From CBDUBH01 sp965365345 (lineage in GTDB: Bacteria; Bacteroidota; Ignavibacteria; Ignavibacteriales; SURF-24): a DNA stretch of 35,327 bases. The stretch spans positions 1 through 35,327 of the forward strand of contig CBDUBH010000032.1 in the NCBI GenBank assembly GCA_965365345.1, written 5' to 3'. The position numbers and the translations under genes were made by a program. Shown here piece after piece: positions 1 through 6,730 of the stretch; within the stretch, counting starts at the first letter, position 1, and every line of letters starts with the position of its first letter. Below the pieces are notes generated by a model, which made no database searches, had not been told where the DNA came from, and was given only the letters and a program-made list of their open reading frames with translations.

Positions 1-1035
1 TTCAGCAAAAAGATTTTGATAAACAGCTCCCGCCGCAAAATAATTTTTTACCGCATTTACATTTGAATTTGCAAATCCCAATCTTCCGAAAAATGAAAAA
101 TCATTAAAAAATCTTTTTTCAAAAAATCCGTAAATTCCGGAATTATACTTTTGTTTTAAAGGATTTCCTTCAAAATCTGTTTCTAAAAGATCATTAAATT
201 TATTTGAGTAGATCCAAGTTCCCAAACCGAATTTTGAACCGATTTGTTCATCATTTTTATTAAGTGCACCGATTTCCGCACTGAATAAAATTCCTTCATC
301 TTTACTTAAATAAATTTTTGTTTTATCAGGATTTTTCGGGTCGCCGGGAACCGCATCAAAAATTCCGGCTAAAAAATAAAAAGGATTTTCGCCTTTGTAT
401 TTTGCTCTGAGCGCAAGCGAAACATTAGGAAAAATTGAAGGTCCGTTTTGTCCGGTCTGCGCAAAATCAAGCCCGATTCCGTGAGAAGGATTTAAGAAAA
501 GGGAAGAAGTTTCGCGTGTATCGAATTCGGAATTCAAATCGTACAATCCTAAAAGCAATGAAATTCCGTTTTCAAAATTTTGCTCTAAATATGTTTGATA
601 TAATTTGATTGTGTTGCTTGCCGCAATGTTGCTTGTTCCGTGTGCAGAACCTGCGAAATCGTTTGGATCGCTGCCGTTATTGCTCAAAACACTGATGTAA
701 AAACTTGCGCCTTTCCATTTAAACGATTTTTCAAGATCAGCGGAAATTCCAAGTGAAATATTATCTAAGTAATTAATATTATTTCTATTGTTGAATCTTG
801 TTGAAAACAGATCCCCAATGTAAGTAAAATCAAGTTCGTAAAAATTCATCTGATCCAAATTAGAACTTTGATGAAAATTTTCCGATTGATTAAAAAATCC
901 GTTTAGAATTGAATCTTTTTTCACTGTGGATTTATCAATCTCGGAATTCACAATTTTCAAATATTGATTTGAAAAAACATCATTTATTAAAATGAAATTT
1001 ATAAGTGCCGTAAAAAGTAAAAACATTCCTTTCAT
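1..1035 (-). CDS. OprB-like carbohydrate-selective porin, N-terminal part (C-terminus outside window)
   Basis: My translation from ATG at 1035 gives 345 residues with no stop before the window edge, so the 3' end is missing. Residues 1-22 form a signal peptide (MKGMFLLFTALINFILINDVFS). The remainder is rich in aromatic and glycine residues, as in beta-barrels. It contains the stretch NTIKLYQTYLEQNF followed by GISLLLGLYDLNSEFD and NPSHGIGLDFAQTGQNGPS, the pattern of OprB-family porins (PF04966). Such proteins sit in the outer membrane and pass sugars or small solutes. It is transcribed away from dodecin, with about 180 bases between the two starts. The family call rests on recalled motifs; a generic outer-membrane porin is the alternative. 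Confidence 0.7.
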   Translation of the reverse strand, partial: MKGMFLLFTALINFILINDVFSNQYLKIVNSEIDKSTVKKDSILNGFFNQSENFHQSSNLDQMNFYELDFTYIGDLFSTRFNNRNNINYLDNISLGISADLEKSFKWKGASFYISVLSNNGSDPNDFAGSAHGTSNIAASNTIKLYQTYLEQNFENGISLLLGLYDLNSEFDTRETSSLFLNPSHGIGLDFAQTGQNGPSIFPNVSLALRAKYKGENPFYFLAGIFDAVPGDPKNPDKTKIYLSKDEGILFSAEIGALNKNDEQIGSKFGLGTWIYSNKFNDLLETDFEGNPLKQKYNSGIYGFFEKRFFNDFSFFGRLGFANSNVNAVKNYFAAGAVYQNLFAE

Positions 1036-1217
1036 ATTTTTTCTCACTATTTAGATTTAATCCAAATAAAGATAAATTAAAAAGACAATGATGTCAAATT
1101 ATTTTTTAAGAATTCCAAAAAAAATTTTACAGACCAAAGTATTTTAATTTTGAAAGAAATTTTTATCTTTATTAAAAAATTCATCAAAACAGTAAAACAA
1201 AAATCAAAGGAAAAATT

Positions 1218-1421
1218 ATGTCGAAAACTTTCGAAATTATTGAGCGTGTAGGAATTTCAACCGAAGGCGTAACAGAAGCAATTAAAAATGTTGTAAAAGA
1301 AGCGAATGCTGAAAGACAAGTTGCGTGGTTTAATGTTATTGAAGAAAGAGGAAGAGTAAAAGATGACGGAACAATCGAATTTCAGGTAACTGTAAAGATC
1401 GGAAGAAAAATTTCCGGATAA
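1218..1421 (+). CDS. Dodecin family flavin-binding protein
   Basis: A 67-residue protein of the usual dodecin length and layout. An N-terminal strand ending in GISTEGVTEAI leads into the single helix, followed by the VAWFNVIEERGRV strand. The tryptophan (W37) in that strand is the residue that stacks on bound flavin in known dodecins. The C-terminal strand FQVTVKIGRKISG closes the sheet. Dodecins assemble as hollow dodecamers that store or buffer riboflavin, FMN or FAD in the cytoplasm. The start is supported by AAGGA about 7 bases upstream of ATG. It appears monocistronic: a palindromic repeat follows at 1467-1530 and the next gene has its own candidate promoter. Confidence 0.85.
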   Translation: MSKTFEIIERVGISTEGVTEAIKNVVKEANAERQVAWFNVIEERGRVKDDGTIEFQVTVKIGRKISG

Positions 1422-1466
1422 ATTTTTTGAAGTTATCAGTTTTCGATATTCAGTTGAAAGTTTGAA

Positions 1467-1530
1467 AATAATGTCAGATTCCGGACAAAATAATAATGTC
1501 ATTCCGGCTTGTCCGGAATCTGACATTATT
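1467..1530. repeat. Perfect 22-base inverted repeat (GTCATTCCGG-type intergenic palindrome)
   Basis: Bases 1467-1488 are exactly complementary to 1509-1530, with a 20-base loop that itself contains GTCATTCCGGC. The arms contain TCAGATTCCGGACAA. The element sits between dodecin and bcp and could act as a transcript-end hairpin, but it has no clear T-tract. It resembles other GTCATT-bearing palindromes in this window at 3280, 4858 and 25744. Confidence 0.85.
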
Positions 1531-1553
1531 ATTATCATATTATGATAAAGTAT

Positions 1554-1586
1554 TTTGGTACAAATTATATTTTCAAAATAAATTTC
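1554..1586 (+). promoter_or_regulatory. Candidate Bacteroidota-type promoter for bcp
   Basis: TTTG at 1554-1557 is followed after 21 bases by TAAATTTC at 1579-1586, a near match to TTTG-N19-21-TAnnTTTG. It lies about 85 bases upstream of the bcp start. The last base of the -7 box deviates, so this is weaker than the examples at 10222 and 21600. Confidence 0.4.
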
Positions 1587-1670
1587 TTTCCTAAAATTGG
1601 AATTTTCTAAAAAAGTGTGTAAAATAATTTCAAATCAAATTTACAATTCGAAAAATTCAGGAAAATAAAA

Positions 1671-2135
1671 ATGTTAAAAGAAGGCGATAAAGCACCGGAT
1701 TTCAATTTGAATGATGCAAACGGAAATTCTTTTTCGTTGGATTATTTCAAAGGAAAAAAAGTAATTCTTTATTTTTATCCGAAAGATGATACTCCCGGAT
1801 GCACAAAACAGGCGTGCGGATTTAGAGATTCATACGCAAAGTTTAATGATCTTGATGCTGTAATTTTAGGCGTTAGCGCGGATCCGGAAGAATCACATCA
1901 AAAATTTATAAGCAAATATCAAATTCCTTTCACGCTTTTAAGCGATACCGAAAAAGAAGTTGTGCAAAAGTACGGTGTTTGGAAAGAGAAAAATAATTAC
2001 GGCAAAAAATATATGGGAATTGAACGCACAACTTTTGTAATTGATGAAAACGGAACGATTCAAAAAATTTATCCGAAAGTAAAAGTTGATGGACACATTG
2101 AAGAAATTTATTCTTTTTTGAATAATAATTCATAA
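1671..2135 (+). CDS. bcp: Thioredoxin-dependent peroxiredoxin, Bcp/PrxQ type
   Basis: A 154-residue peroxiredoxin that reduces hydrogen peroxide and organic hydroperoxides in the cytoplasm using thioredoxin. The active-site segment DTPGCTKQACGFRD holds the peroxidatic cysteine C44 and, five residues on, the resolving cysteine C49; this spacing is the signature of the atypical two-cysteine Bcp/PrxQ group. Flanking motifs KVILYFYPKDDTPGC, FTLLSD and the GIERTTFVID strand are also present. Length is normal for the family. The gene ends 19 bases before the pterin synthase gene, so the two may be cotranscribed, although peroxide defence and pterin synthesis have no obvious required link. Confidence 0.93.
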   Translation: MLKEGDKAPDFNLNDANGNSFSLDYFKGKKVILYFYPKDDTPGCTKQACGFRDSYAKFNDLDAVILGVSADPEESHQKFISKYQIPFTLLSDTEKEVVQKYGVWKEKNNYGKKYMGIERTTFVIDENGTIQKIYPKVKVDGHIEEIYSFLNNNS

Positions 2136-2154
2136 ATTTAAGGACGAAATTAGA

Positions 2155-2559
2155 ATGGTTTATGTAACCAGAAGAGAAACTTTTTCGGCATCGCACAGGT
2201 TATACAATAAAAGTTTTTCTGATGAAAAAAATAATGAAATTTACGACAAGTGCAATAATTATTACGGTCACGGGCATAATTATATTTTGGAAGTAATTGT
2301 TGCCGGTGAAATAAATCCCGAAACCGGTTATGTGCTTGATCTGAAAATTTTAAAAAATATTATCAGGGAAAATGTAATTTCGAAAGTTGATCATAAACAT
2401 CTTAATTTTGAAGTTGAATTTATGAAAGATAAAATTCCCACAACGGAAAATTTAGCCGTTGCAATTTGGGAGCAATTGGAAAATAAAATTCCAAGCGGAA
2501 AATTATATTCGGTAAAATTATTTGAAACGGAAAACAATTATGTTGAATACAAAGGATAA
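2155..2559 (+). CDS. 6-pyruvoyl-tetrahydropterin synthase (PTPS/QueD family, PTPS-like)
   Basis: A 134-residue T-fold enzyme. Zinc ligands are H14 (SASHRL), H39 and H41 (YGHGHNY); the catalytic cysteine is C33 (DKCNN), the D79-H80 pair lies in KVDHKHLN, and E124 in LFETENN anchors the pterin. As recalled from mammalian PTPS (C42, D88-H89, E133, zinc H23/H48/H50), every spacing is identical with an offset of nine, and the CNN-GHGHNY, GEI-P-TG and STTENLAV-type segments match well. This favours true PTPS, which converts 7,8-dihydroneopterin triphosphate to 6-pyruvoyl-tetrahydropterin, over QueD of queuosine synthesis, though QueD activity is not excluded. It overlaps folE, whose product supplies the substrate. 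Confidence 0.85.
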   Translation: MVYVTRRETFSASHRLYNKSFSDEKNNEIYDKCNNYYGHGHNYILEVIVAGEINPETGYVLDLKILKNIIRENVISKVDHKHLNFEVEFMKDKIPTTENLAVAIWEQLENKIPSGKLYSVKLFETENNYVEYKG

Positions 2560-3133
2560 TAAACAGATCAATCTTGATGTTATTGAAGCACAAGTTAAAA
2601 TGCTTATCGAGGAAATCGGCGAGGATCCGAATCGCGAAGGTTTGGTAAGAACTCCCAACAGAGTTGCGAAGGCGTATGAATTTTTAACAGCCGGTTACAG
2701 AAAAAATATTGAGCAGGTTTTGAACGGCGCAATTTTTAACGAACGCTACGATGAAATGGTGGTTGTTAAAGATATTGATTTTTTCAGTATGTGCGAACAT
2801 CATATGCTGCCGTTTTTCGGAAAAGTACACATTGCATACATTCCCGATGGAAAAATTGTAGGGTTAAGCAAAATGCCCCGCATTGTTGAAGTATTTGCGC
2901 GCAGACTTCAAGTTCAGGAAAGAATGACGCAGGAAATTGCTGATACAATTGATAAATATTTACAGCCGAAAGGTGTTGGTGTTGTTACAGAAGCGCGTCA
3001 CATGTGCATGATGATGCGCGGAGTTGAAAAGCAAAATTCTGTTGCAACCGCAAGCGCAATGCACGGTTTGTTCAAAAAAGATGCACGCACTCGTTCAGAA
3101 TTTTTAAATCTAATTTCGAACAAATTGTACTGA
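2540..3133 (+). CDS. folE: GTP cyclohydrolase I, type IA
   Basis: A 197-residue enzyme from ATG 2540 that converts GTP to 7,8-dihydroneopterin triphosphate, the first step of folate and tetrahydrobiopterin synthesis. Zinc ligands are C85 and H88 in SMCEHHMLPFFGK and C156 in ARHMCMMMRG; family motifs VGLSKMPRIVEVFARRLQVQE and QNSVATASAMHG are intact. The start lies inside the end of the upstream PTPS gene, a 20-base overlap that suggests translational coupling. An in-frame TTG at 2522 would add six residues but lacks a better ribosome site, so ATG is preferred. A rho-independent-like hairpin follows at 3204. Confidence 0.95.
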   Translation: MLNTKDNKQINLDVIEAQVKMLIEEIGEDPNREGLVRTPNRVAKAYEFLTAGYRKNIEQVLNGAIFNERYDEMVVVKDIDFFSMCEHHMLPFFGKVHIAYIPDGKIVGLSKMPRIVEVFARRLQVQERMTQEIADTIDKYLQPKGVGVVTEARHMCMMMRGVEKQNSVATASAMHGLFKKDARTRSEFLNLISNKLY

Positions 3134-3141
3134 ATTGATTA

Positions 3142-3163
3142 AAAGATTCAAAGATGAAAAGAT
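3142..3163 (+). repeat. Dispersed AAAGATTCAAAGATGA repeat, copy 1
   Basis: This 22-base segment just after folE recurs exactly, on the opposite strand, at 27232-27253, where a second overlapping copy starts 16 bases later. The unit is AAAGATTCAAAGATGA. Both sites lie immediately 3' of an unrelated gene. Confidence 0.7.
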
Positions 3164-3203
3164 ATAAAGATTTGAAATAAGATTTTCGAATTTATTAAAT
3201 TTT

Positions 3204-3235
3204 AGTTCCGTTTTAATGCGGAACTTTTATTTTTA
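3204..3235 (+). terminator. folE: Candidate rho-independent terminator after folE
   Basis: AGTTCCG (3204-3210) pairs with CGGAACT (3219-3225) around an 8-base loop, followed by a T-rich run. The stem is only 7 base pairs, so strength is moderate. Confidence 0.6.
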
Positions 3236-3279
3236 AAGGGATTGGAAAAATAAATAATTAAGTGAAATAAGAAATAATG

Positions 3280-3362
3280 TCATTTCGAATCCGCATTAGG
3301 CGGATGAGAAATCTTATTTTTTAATTAAAAGATATCTCAGCCACTTCGTTTTTTCGATATGA
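3280..3362. repeat. Imperfect nested palindrome with TCATTTCGAA ends
   Basis: TCATTTCGAA (3280-3289) pairs imperfectly with TTCGATATGA (3353-3362), and GAGAAATCTT (3306-3315) with AAGATATCTC (3329-3338). A smaller hairpin ATCCGC/GCGGAT lies within the left arm. This is a decayed miniature inverted-repeat-like element in the space between folE and the next gene; no coding sequence is inside. Confidence 0.65.
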
Positions 3363-3401
3363 TAAGAAATATATTTTCATAAAACAAAAGAAAAAAGTAA
3401 T

Positions 3402-4112
3402 ATGGAATTAAAAGACTGCGGAATTTGGATTACCGGTGCAAGTTCGGGAATTGGAAAAGAAACTGCAAAAGAATTTGCAAGAATCGGGTGTAAAGTTTTT
3501 GCATCATCGCGCCGGCATTCAATTATTGAACTTATTAACAGAGAATTAAATGACGAAAATTTAAGCGTTGAAGTTTATCCCTGCAATGTTGGCTCAACAA
3601 CAAATGTAAATCAAATTGTAAATAAAATTTCCGAAAATCATTCAATTGATTGCCTTGTAAACAATGCGGGAATTTCATCTTTTAAAAAAGCCGAAGAGAA
3701 TTCTTTAAAAGAAATTAAAGATATCATCAACACAAATCTTATCGGCTCAATCAACTGTATTAAGGCGGTTCTGCCGCAAATGATTGAAAGAAAGCGCGGA
3801 ACAATTATTAATATTATTTCTGTAACCGTTGATAAAGTGCTTACAAATTCTTCCGCGTATTCCGCATCAAAAGCGGGCTTGCATGCATACGCAAAAGTTT
3901 TGCGAGAAGAAGTTAGAAAATACAATATTAAAGTGATCAATATAATTCCGGGTGCAACAAAAACGGCAATTTGGCCTGATAAAGTTTTGGAAAAATATAG
4001 CGATAGAATGATGAATCCGGAAGACATCGCAAGATTGATTGTTTCATCATATTTACAGGATAAATTTGTTACTGAAGAAATTATTTTAAGACCGATAGGA
4101 GGAGATTTGTAA
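3402..4112 (+). CDS. Short-chain dehydrogenase, sepiapterin reductase-like
   Basis: A 236-residue classical SDR. The NADP-binding TGASSGIG motif is at residues 11-18, NNAG lies in the middle, and the catalytic serine, Y153 and K157 are present (YSASK). The C-terminal third (PGATKTAIW, then MMNPEDIARLIVSSYLQ and EEIILRPIGGD) closely resembles, from memory, the sepiapterin reductase of Chlorobaculum tepidum, which ends in the same MM-PEDIA, YLQ and EEIILRP-GD pattern. With PTPS and folE just upstream, reduction of the 6-pyruvoyl side chain to a tetrahydrobiopterin is the best guess. No strong ribosome site precedes ATG 3402. A generic SDR is the alternative. Confidence 0.7.
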   Translation: MELKDCGIWITGASSGIGKETAKEFARIGCKVFASSRRHSIIELINRELNDENLSVEVYPCNVGSTTNVNQIVNKISENHSIDCLVNNAGISSFKKAEENSLKEIKDIINTNLIGSINCIKAVLPQMIERKRGTIINIISVTVDKVLTNSSAYSASKAGLHAYAKVLREEVRKYNIKVINIIPGATKTAIWPDKVLEKYSDRMMNPEDIARLIVSSYLQDKFVTEEIILRPIGGDL

Positions 4113-4113
4113 A

Positions 4114-4824
4114 ATGGAAAGAGAAGTTTCGATTGTTACCGGCGCCGGAAAAGGAATAGGGAAAGGAATTGCATTAAGACTAGCAGATGAAGGACACAAT
4201 TTAATAATTACAAGCCGTACGGAAAAAGATCTGCAAATTTTACAGGAAGAAATCAGATCCAAAAATGTTGAATGCGAATATTTCACAGGCGATGTTTACG
4301 ATGTTGAATTTGTAAATTCATCCGTTCAAAAAGTTTTTGAAAAATTCGGAAAAGTTGATCACTTAATTAATAATGCGGGTTTCGGAATTTTCAAAAAATT
4401 TATTGATTCAACTTTGGAAGAATTTAAATCACAAATAAATACAAATCTTTTCGGAGTTTATAATTTCACGAAAGCAGTTTTGCCTGAAATGATAAAAAGA
4501 AATTCCGGATCAATAATTAATATTTCATCGCTTGCGGGAAAAAATTCTTTCGTTGGCGGAACAATGTATTCAGCATCAAAGCACGCATTGATGGGCTTTA
4601 CAAAATCATTGATGTTGGAAGTCCGCGAATATAATGTTCGAGTTGCTGCGGTTTGTCCGGGCAGTGTTGAAACAAATTTCGGCAGCGGAAATTCAAGTCC
4701 GATGAATTCAAAAAATATTTTAATGCCGGAAGATATTGCGGAAGTTGTTGCAACGATTATCAAATTACCTGTTACAGCTTTGATGAGTGAAGTCGATATT
4801 CGTCCGACAAATCCGAAAAAGTAA
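4114..4824 (+). CDS. Short-chain dehydrogenase/reductase, paralogue of the preceding gene
   Basis: A 236-residue classical SDR with TGAGKGIGKGIA near the N-terminus, NNAGFG, the catalytic serine in INISSLAG, and Y152/K156 in YSASKHA. It starts one base after the stop of the previous SDR, preceded by AGGAGG inside that gene's last codons, so the two are surely cotranscribed and probably translationally coupled. Same length and overall similarity suggest an old tandem duplication. It lacks the EEIILRP ending of its neighbour, ending instead in SEVDIRPTNPKK. It may carry out a second reduction in the same pterin pathway, or act on an unrelated carbonyl compound. Confidence 0.8.
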   Translation: MEREVSIVTGAGKGIGKGIALRLADEGHNLIITSRTEKDLQILQEEIRSKNVECEYFTGDVYDVEFVNSSVQKVFEKFGKVDHLINNAGFGIFKKFIDSTLEEFKSQINTNLFGVYNFTKAVLPEMIKRNSGSIINISSLAGKNSFVGGTMYSASKHALMGFTKSLMLEVREYNVRVAAVCPGSVETNFGSGNSSPMNSKNILMPEDIAEVVATIIKLPVTALMSEVDIRPTNPKK

Positions 4825-4857
4825 AGATTAATTAAAAATGAAAAATTAAAAAATAAA

Positions 4858-4908
4858 AATGCCGTCATTCCGTCCCGATTAAATCGGGATCCGGAATAAG
4901 ACGGCATT
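4858..4908. repeat. Nested palindromic repeat between convergent genes, likely bidirectional terminator
   Basis: AATGCCGTC (4858-4866) pairs with GACGGCATT (4900-4908); inside, TCCCGATT pairs perfectly with AATCGGGA. It contains GTCATTCCG and a matching TCCGGAAT. It fills the gap between the plus-strand SDR and the minus-strand Spy-like gene, so it can end transcripts from both sides. Confidence 0.75.
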
Positions 4909-4924
4909 CCCAAATCTAAAAAAA

Positions 4925-5416
4925 TTAATTTACAGATTGATTACTTCTTGTTCCTTTTCCATCAGAATTTTTTCTCATGTGTTTTCTTTTTCCGTCATGT
5001 TTTTGTTTATTGTCATCCATAAAGCGCGGAAAATTATTTTTGAATTTTTCTTTCTGAGTATCATCTAAAACATCATAAGAAGCAAACCAATTATCAATTG
5101 CCGATTCTTTTAATTTTGCTTGCGAAGTAATTATTTTATTGGCTAAATTTTTGATCTTATTTTTATCAAGATCTTTTTTACTCAATTCATCTTTAATTTC
5201 GGTTCTGTATTTTTTAATTTCGCTTTTCAAATCCGAAACTGATTTAAAGTGATCTCCGTGAATTTTTTCGATTTTGCTTTTTTGATCTGCAGTCAAATTT
5301 AATCCGCTCCATTTTCTTCCTTCAAAATTTGGTTTGCCGTCATTTCTCATCTGTGCAAAAATTGAAGTTGCGGCAAATAAAAACATCACTACCGAAAACA
5401 AAAATAATTTCTTCAT
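4925..5416 (-). CDS. Spy/CpxP-like periplasmic protein (LTxxQ family)
   Basis: A 163-residue secreted protein. Residues 1-21 are a signal peptide ending IFAQ. The mature part is helical and highly charged, with LNLTADQKSKIEKIH, an LTxxQ motif typical of Spy/CpxP/ZraP and heavy-metal-resistor proteins, and a second degenerate copy, VLDDTQKEKF. The tail is basic and rich in K, H and N. Members of this family act as periplasmic chaperones or metal-responsive partners in envelope stress. The start has a strong AAGGAGT 6 bases upstream of ATG. It is divergent from an ECF sigma factor gene whose operon ends in a similar protein, so it may be a target of that sigma factor. Confidence 0.75.
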   Translation of the reverse strand: MKKLFLFSVVMFLFAATSIFAQMRNDGKPNFEGRKWSGLNLTADQKSKIEKIHGDHFKSVSDLKSEIKKYRTEIKDELSKKDLDKNKIKNLANKIITSQAKLKESAIDNWFASYDVLDDTQKEKFKNNFPRFMDDNKQKHDGKRKHMRKNSDGKGTRSNQSVN

Positions 5417-5559
5417 TTTGTACTCCTTGGTTTTGGAATTATATTTTTTTATTTACACTTTTGACAAAAACAAAAATCATTTGGTTTAAAATTATATTTG
5501 AAAAAAAATCACATAATGATTTTAAACCATTTATATTTGAATATTGTCTAAACATTAAA

Positions 5560-6105
5560 ATGCCGGAAGAAAAAGATTTTGAACTGATACAGGAATTTAT
5601 TGCGGGCAGCGAACAGGCTTTTAATAGAATTGCGGTAAAGTATCGCGAAAAAATTTACTGGCAAGCCCGTAGAATGATTGGTAATCATCTTGATGCCGAT
5701 GAAGTTACGCAAGAAGTTCTTTTGGTAATTTATGAAAAATTGAAAGATTTTAAATTCAACGCAGCGCTTTATACTTGGATCTATAAAATAACGGCAACAA
5801 GAAGCATCAATAAAATCAATGCTAACAGAGTAAGAAGATTTTTTTCTTTAGAAGATGCCGAAACAAAAAATAATTATAAAAACGATATCGTTCAGAATAT
5901 TGAAGATAAAGAAAAATTAAAAAGACTTGACGGTGTTTTGCAAAAACTTCCCGTAAAACAAAGAGAAGTTTTTATTTTAAGAAATTTTGAAGAACTAAGT
6001 TACGAAGAGATTTCACAGATAACAGGAAAAAGCACCGGCGCATTGAAAGCAAATTATTTTCATGCATTAAAAAAAGTAACGGAATTGATGAACGAAAATG
6101 AATAA
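5560..6105 (+). CDS. ECF-type RNA polymerase sigma factor
   Basis: A 181-residue sigma factor of the extracytoplasmic function group. Region 2 is seen at HLDADEVTQEVLLVIYEKL and TWIYKITATRSINKI; region 4 at LQKLPVKQREVFILRNFEE and LSYEEISQITGKSTGALK, a helix-turn-helix for the -35 box. The open frame extends upstream to 5329, but that part overlaps the divergent gene and encodes no sigma homology. ATG 5560 gives the normal family length and starts MPEEKDFELIQEF. The gene overlaps the following anti-sigma gene by 8 bases. Expected role: envelope-stress transcription held in check by the membrane anti-sigma factor. Confidence 0.92.
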   Translation: MPEEKDFELIQEFIAGSEQAFNRIAVKYREKIYWQARRMIGNHLDADEVTQEVLLVIYEKLKDFKFNAALYTWIYKITATRSINKINANRVRRFFSLEDAETKNNYKNDIVQNIEDKEKLKRLDGVLQKLPVKQREVFILRNFEELSYEEISQITGKSTGALKANYFHALKKVTELMNENE

Positions 6106-6730
6106 CAGCGAAAAAATATTAAAGTACATTGCTGAAAATATGAGCGATGATGAAAAAAGAAATTTTGAAATTGAACTTCAAAATTCCCAATCGCTGCAAT
6201 CTGAATTTGCAAAGATAAAATCAAGTTTGAAATTATTGAAAGAAAATTCAAAAATCGAAATTAGCGAAACATATTTTCAAAATTTGATTCCTCGCATGAG
6301 GGAAAAACAGCAAAGCAAAAAACAACCATTCGGAATTATTCCGAAGATCGGTTTTGCAGTTCCGGTGTTGATAATATTTTTTGTGATAGGCAGAAATATT
6401 ATTGTAAATGATAAAGATACTTCCGGAAAAATCAATGAAATTCAAATGCTTACAGATTCTTTTGATGATTCGGTAAAACGTGATCTTTTCGAAAATCTTT
6501 TTGAAAAAGAATATTTTGCTTCAGTTGATGTAAAAGAAATTGCCGCAGAGAAAGAACAGGAATATTTCGATATCCTTGAATATGAATACAAAAATGAAAT
6601 TTCCGGAAATGAAAAAATAGAAGATCTTGCTTCATTGAATTTAAGCGAGCTTGTTGAAGTATTAGATTCAAAAGCTGCCGATGAAGTTTATAATAAAATG
6701 CTTGAAAAAGATTTTTTAGGTGAACCATGA
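6098..6730 (+). CDS. Probable membrane anti-sigma factor
   Basis: A 210-residue protein with an N-terminal cytoplasmic part, one membrane segment at about residues 82-103 (IGFAVPVLIIFFVIG) and an acidic C-terminal part of about 100 residues outside. The start, LKYIAENMSDDEKRNFEIEL, resembles the helical anti-sigma domains of RskA/FecR-type proteins, in which a short helix is followed by an acidic E-x-L-x-S stretch. There is no zinc HxxxCxxC motif, so it is not a ZAS-type factor. Position decides the call: it overlaps the ECF sigma gene by 8 bases and the next gene by 4 (ATGA). The function is inferred from topology and context. Confidence 0.75.
   Translation: MNNSEKILKYIAENMSDDEKRNFEIELQNSQSLQSEFAKIKSSLKLLKENSKIEISETYFQNLIPRMREKQQSKKQPFGIIPKIGFAVPVLIIFFVIGRNIIVNDKDTSGKINEIQMLTDSFDDSVKRDLFENLFEKEYFASVDVKEIAAEKEQEYFDILEYEYKNEISGNEKIEDLASLNLSELVEVLDSKAADEVYNKMLEKDFLGEP

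Noticed and set aside
1257..1538. Minus-strand frame of 93 codons over dodecin and the inverted repeat
   Set aside because: It begins inside the palindromic repeat and covers dodecin, a well-supported gene.
4458..4913. Minus-strand frame of 151 codons antisense to the second SDR
   Set aside because: The SDR on the plus strand has all catalytic motifs; the antisense product has no recognisable domain and runs through the palindromic repeat.
5329..5559. N-terminal extension of the ECF sigma frame
   Set aside because: It overlaps the divergent Spy-like gene, encodes no sigma homology and has no ribosome site; ATG 5560 gives the normal length.
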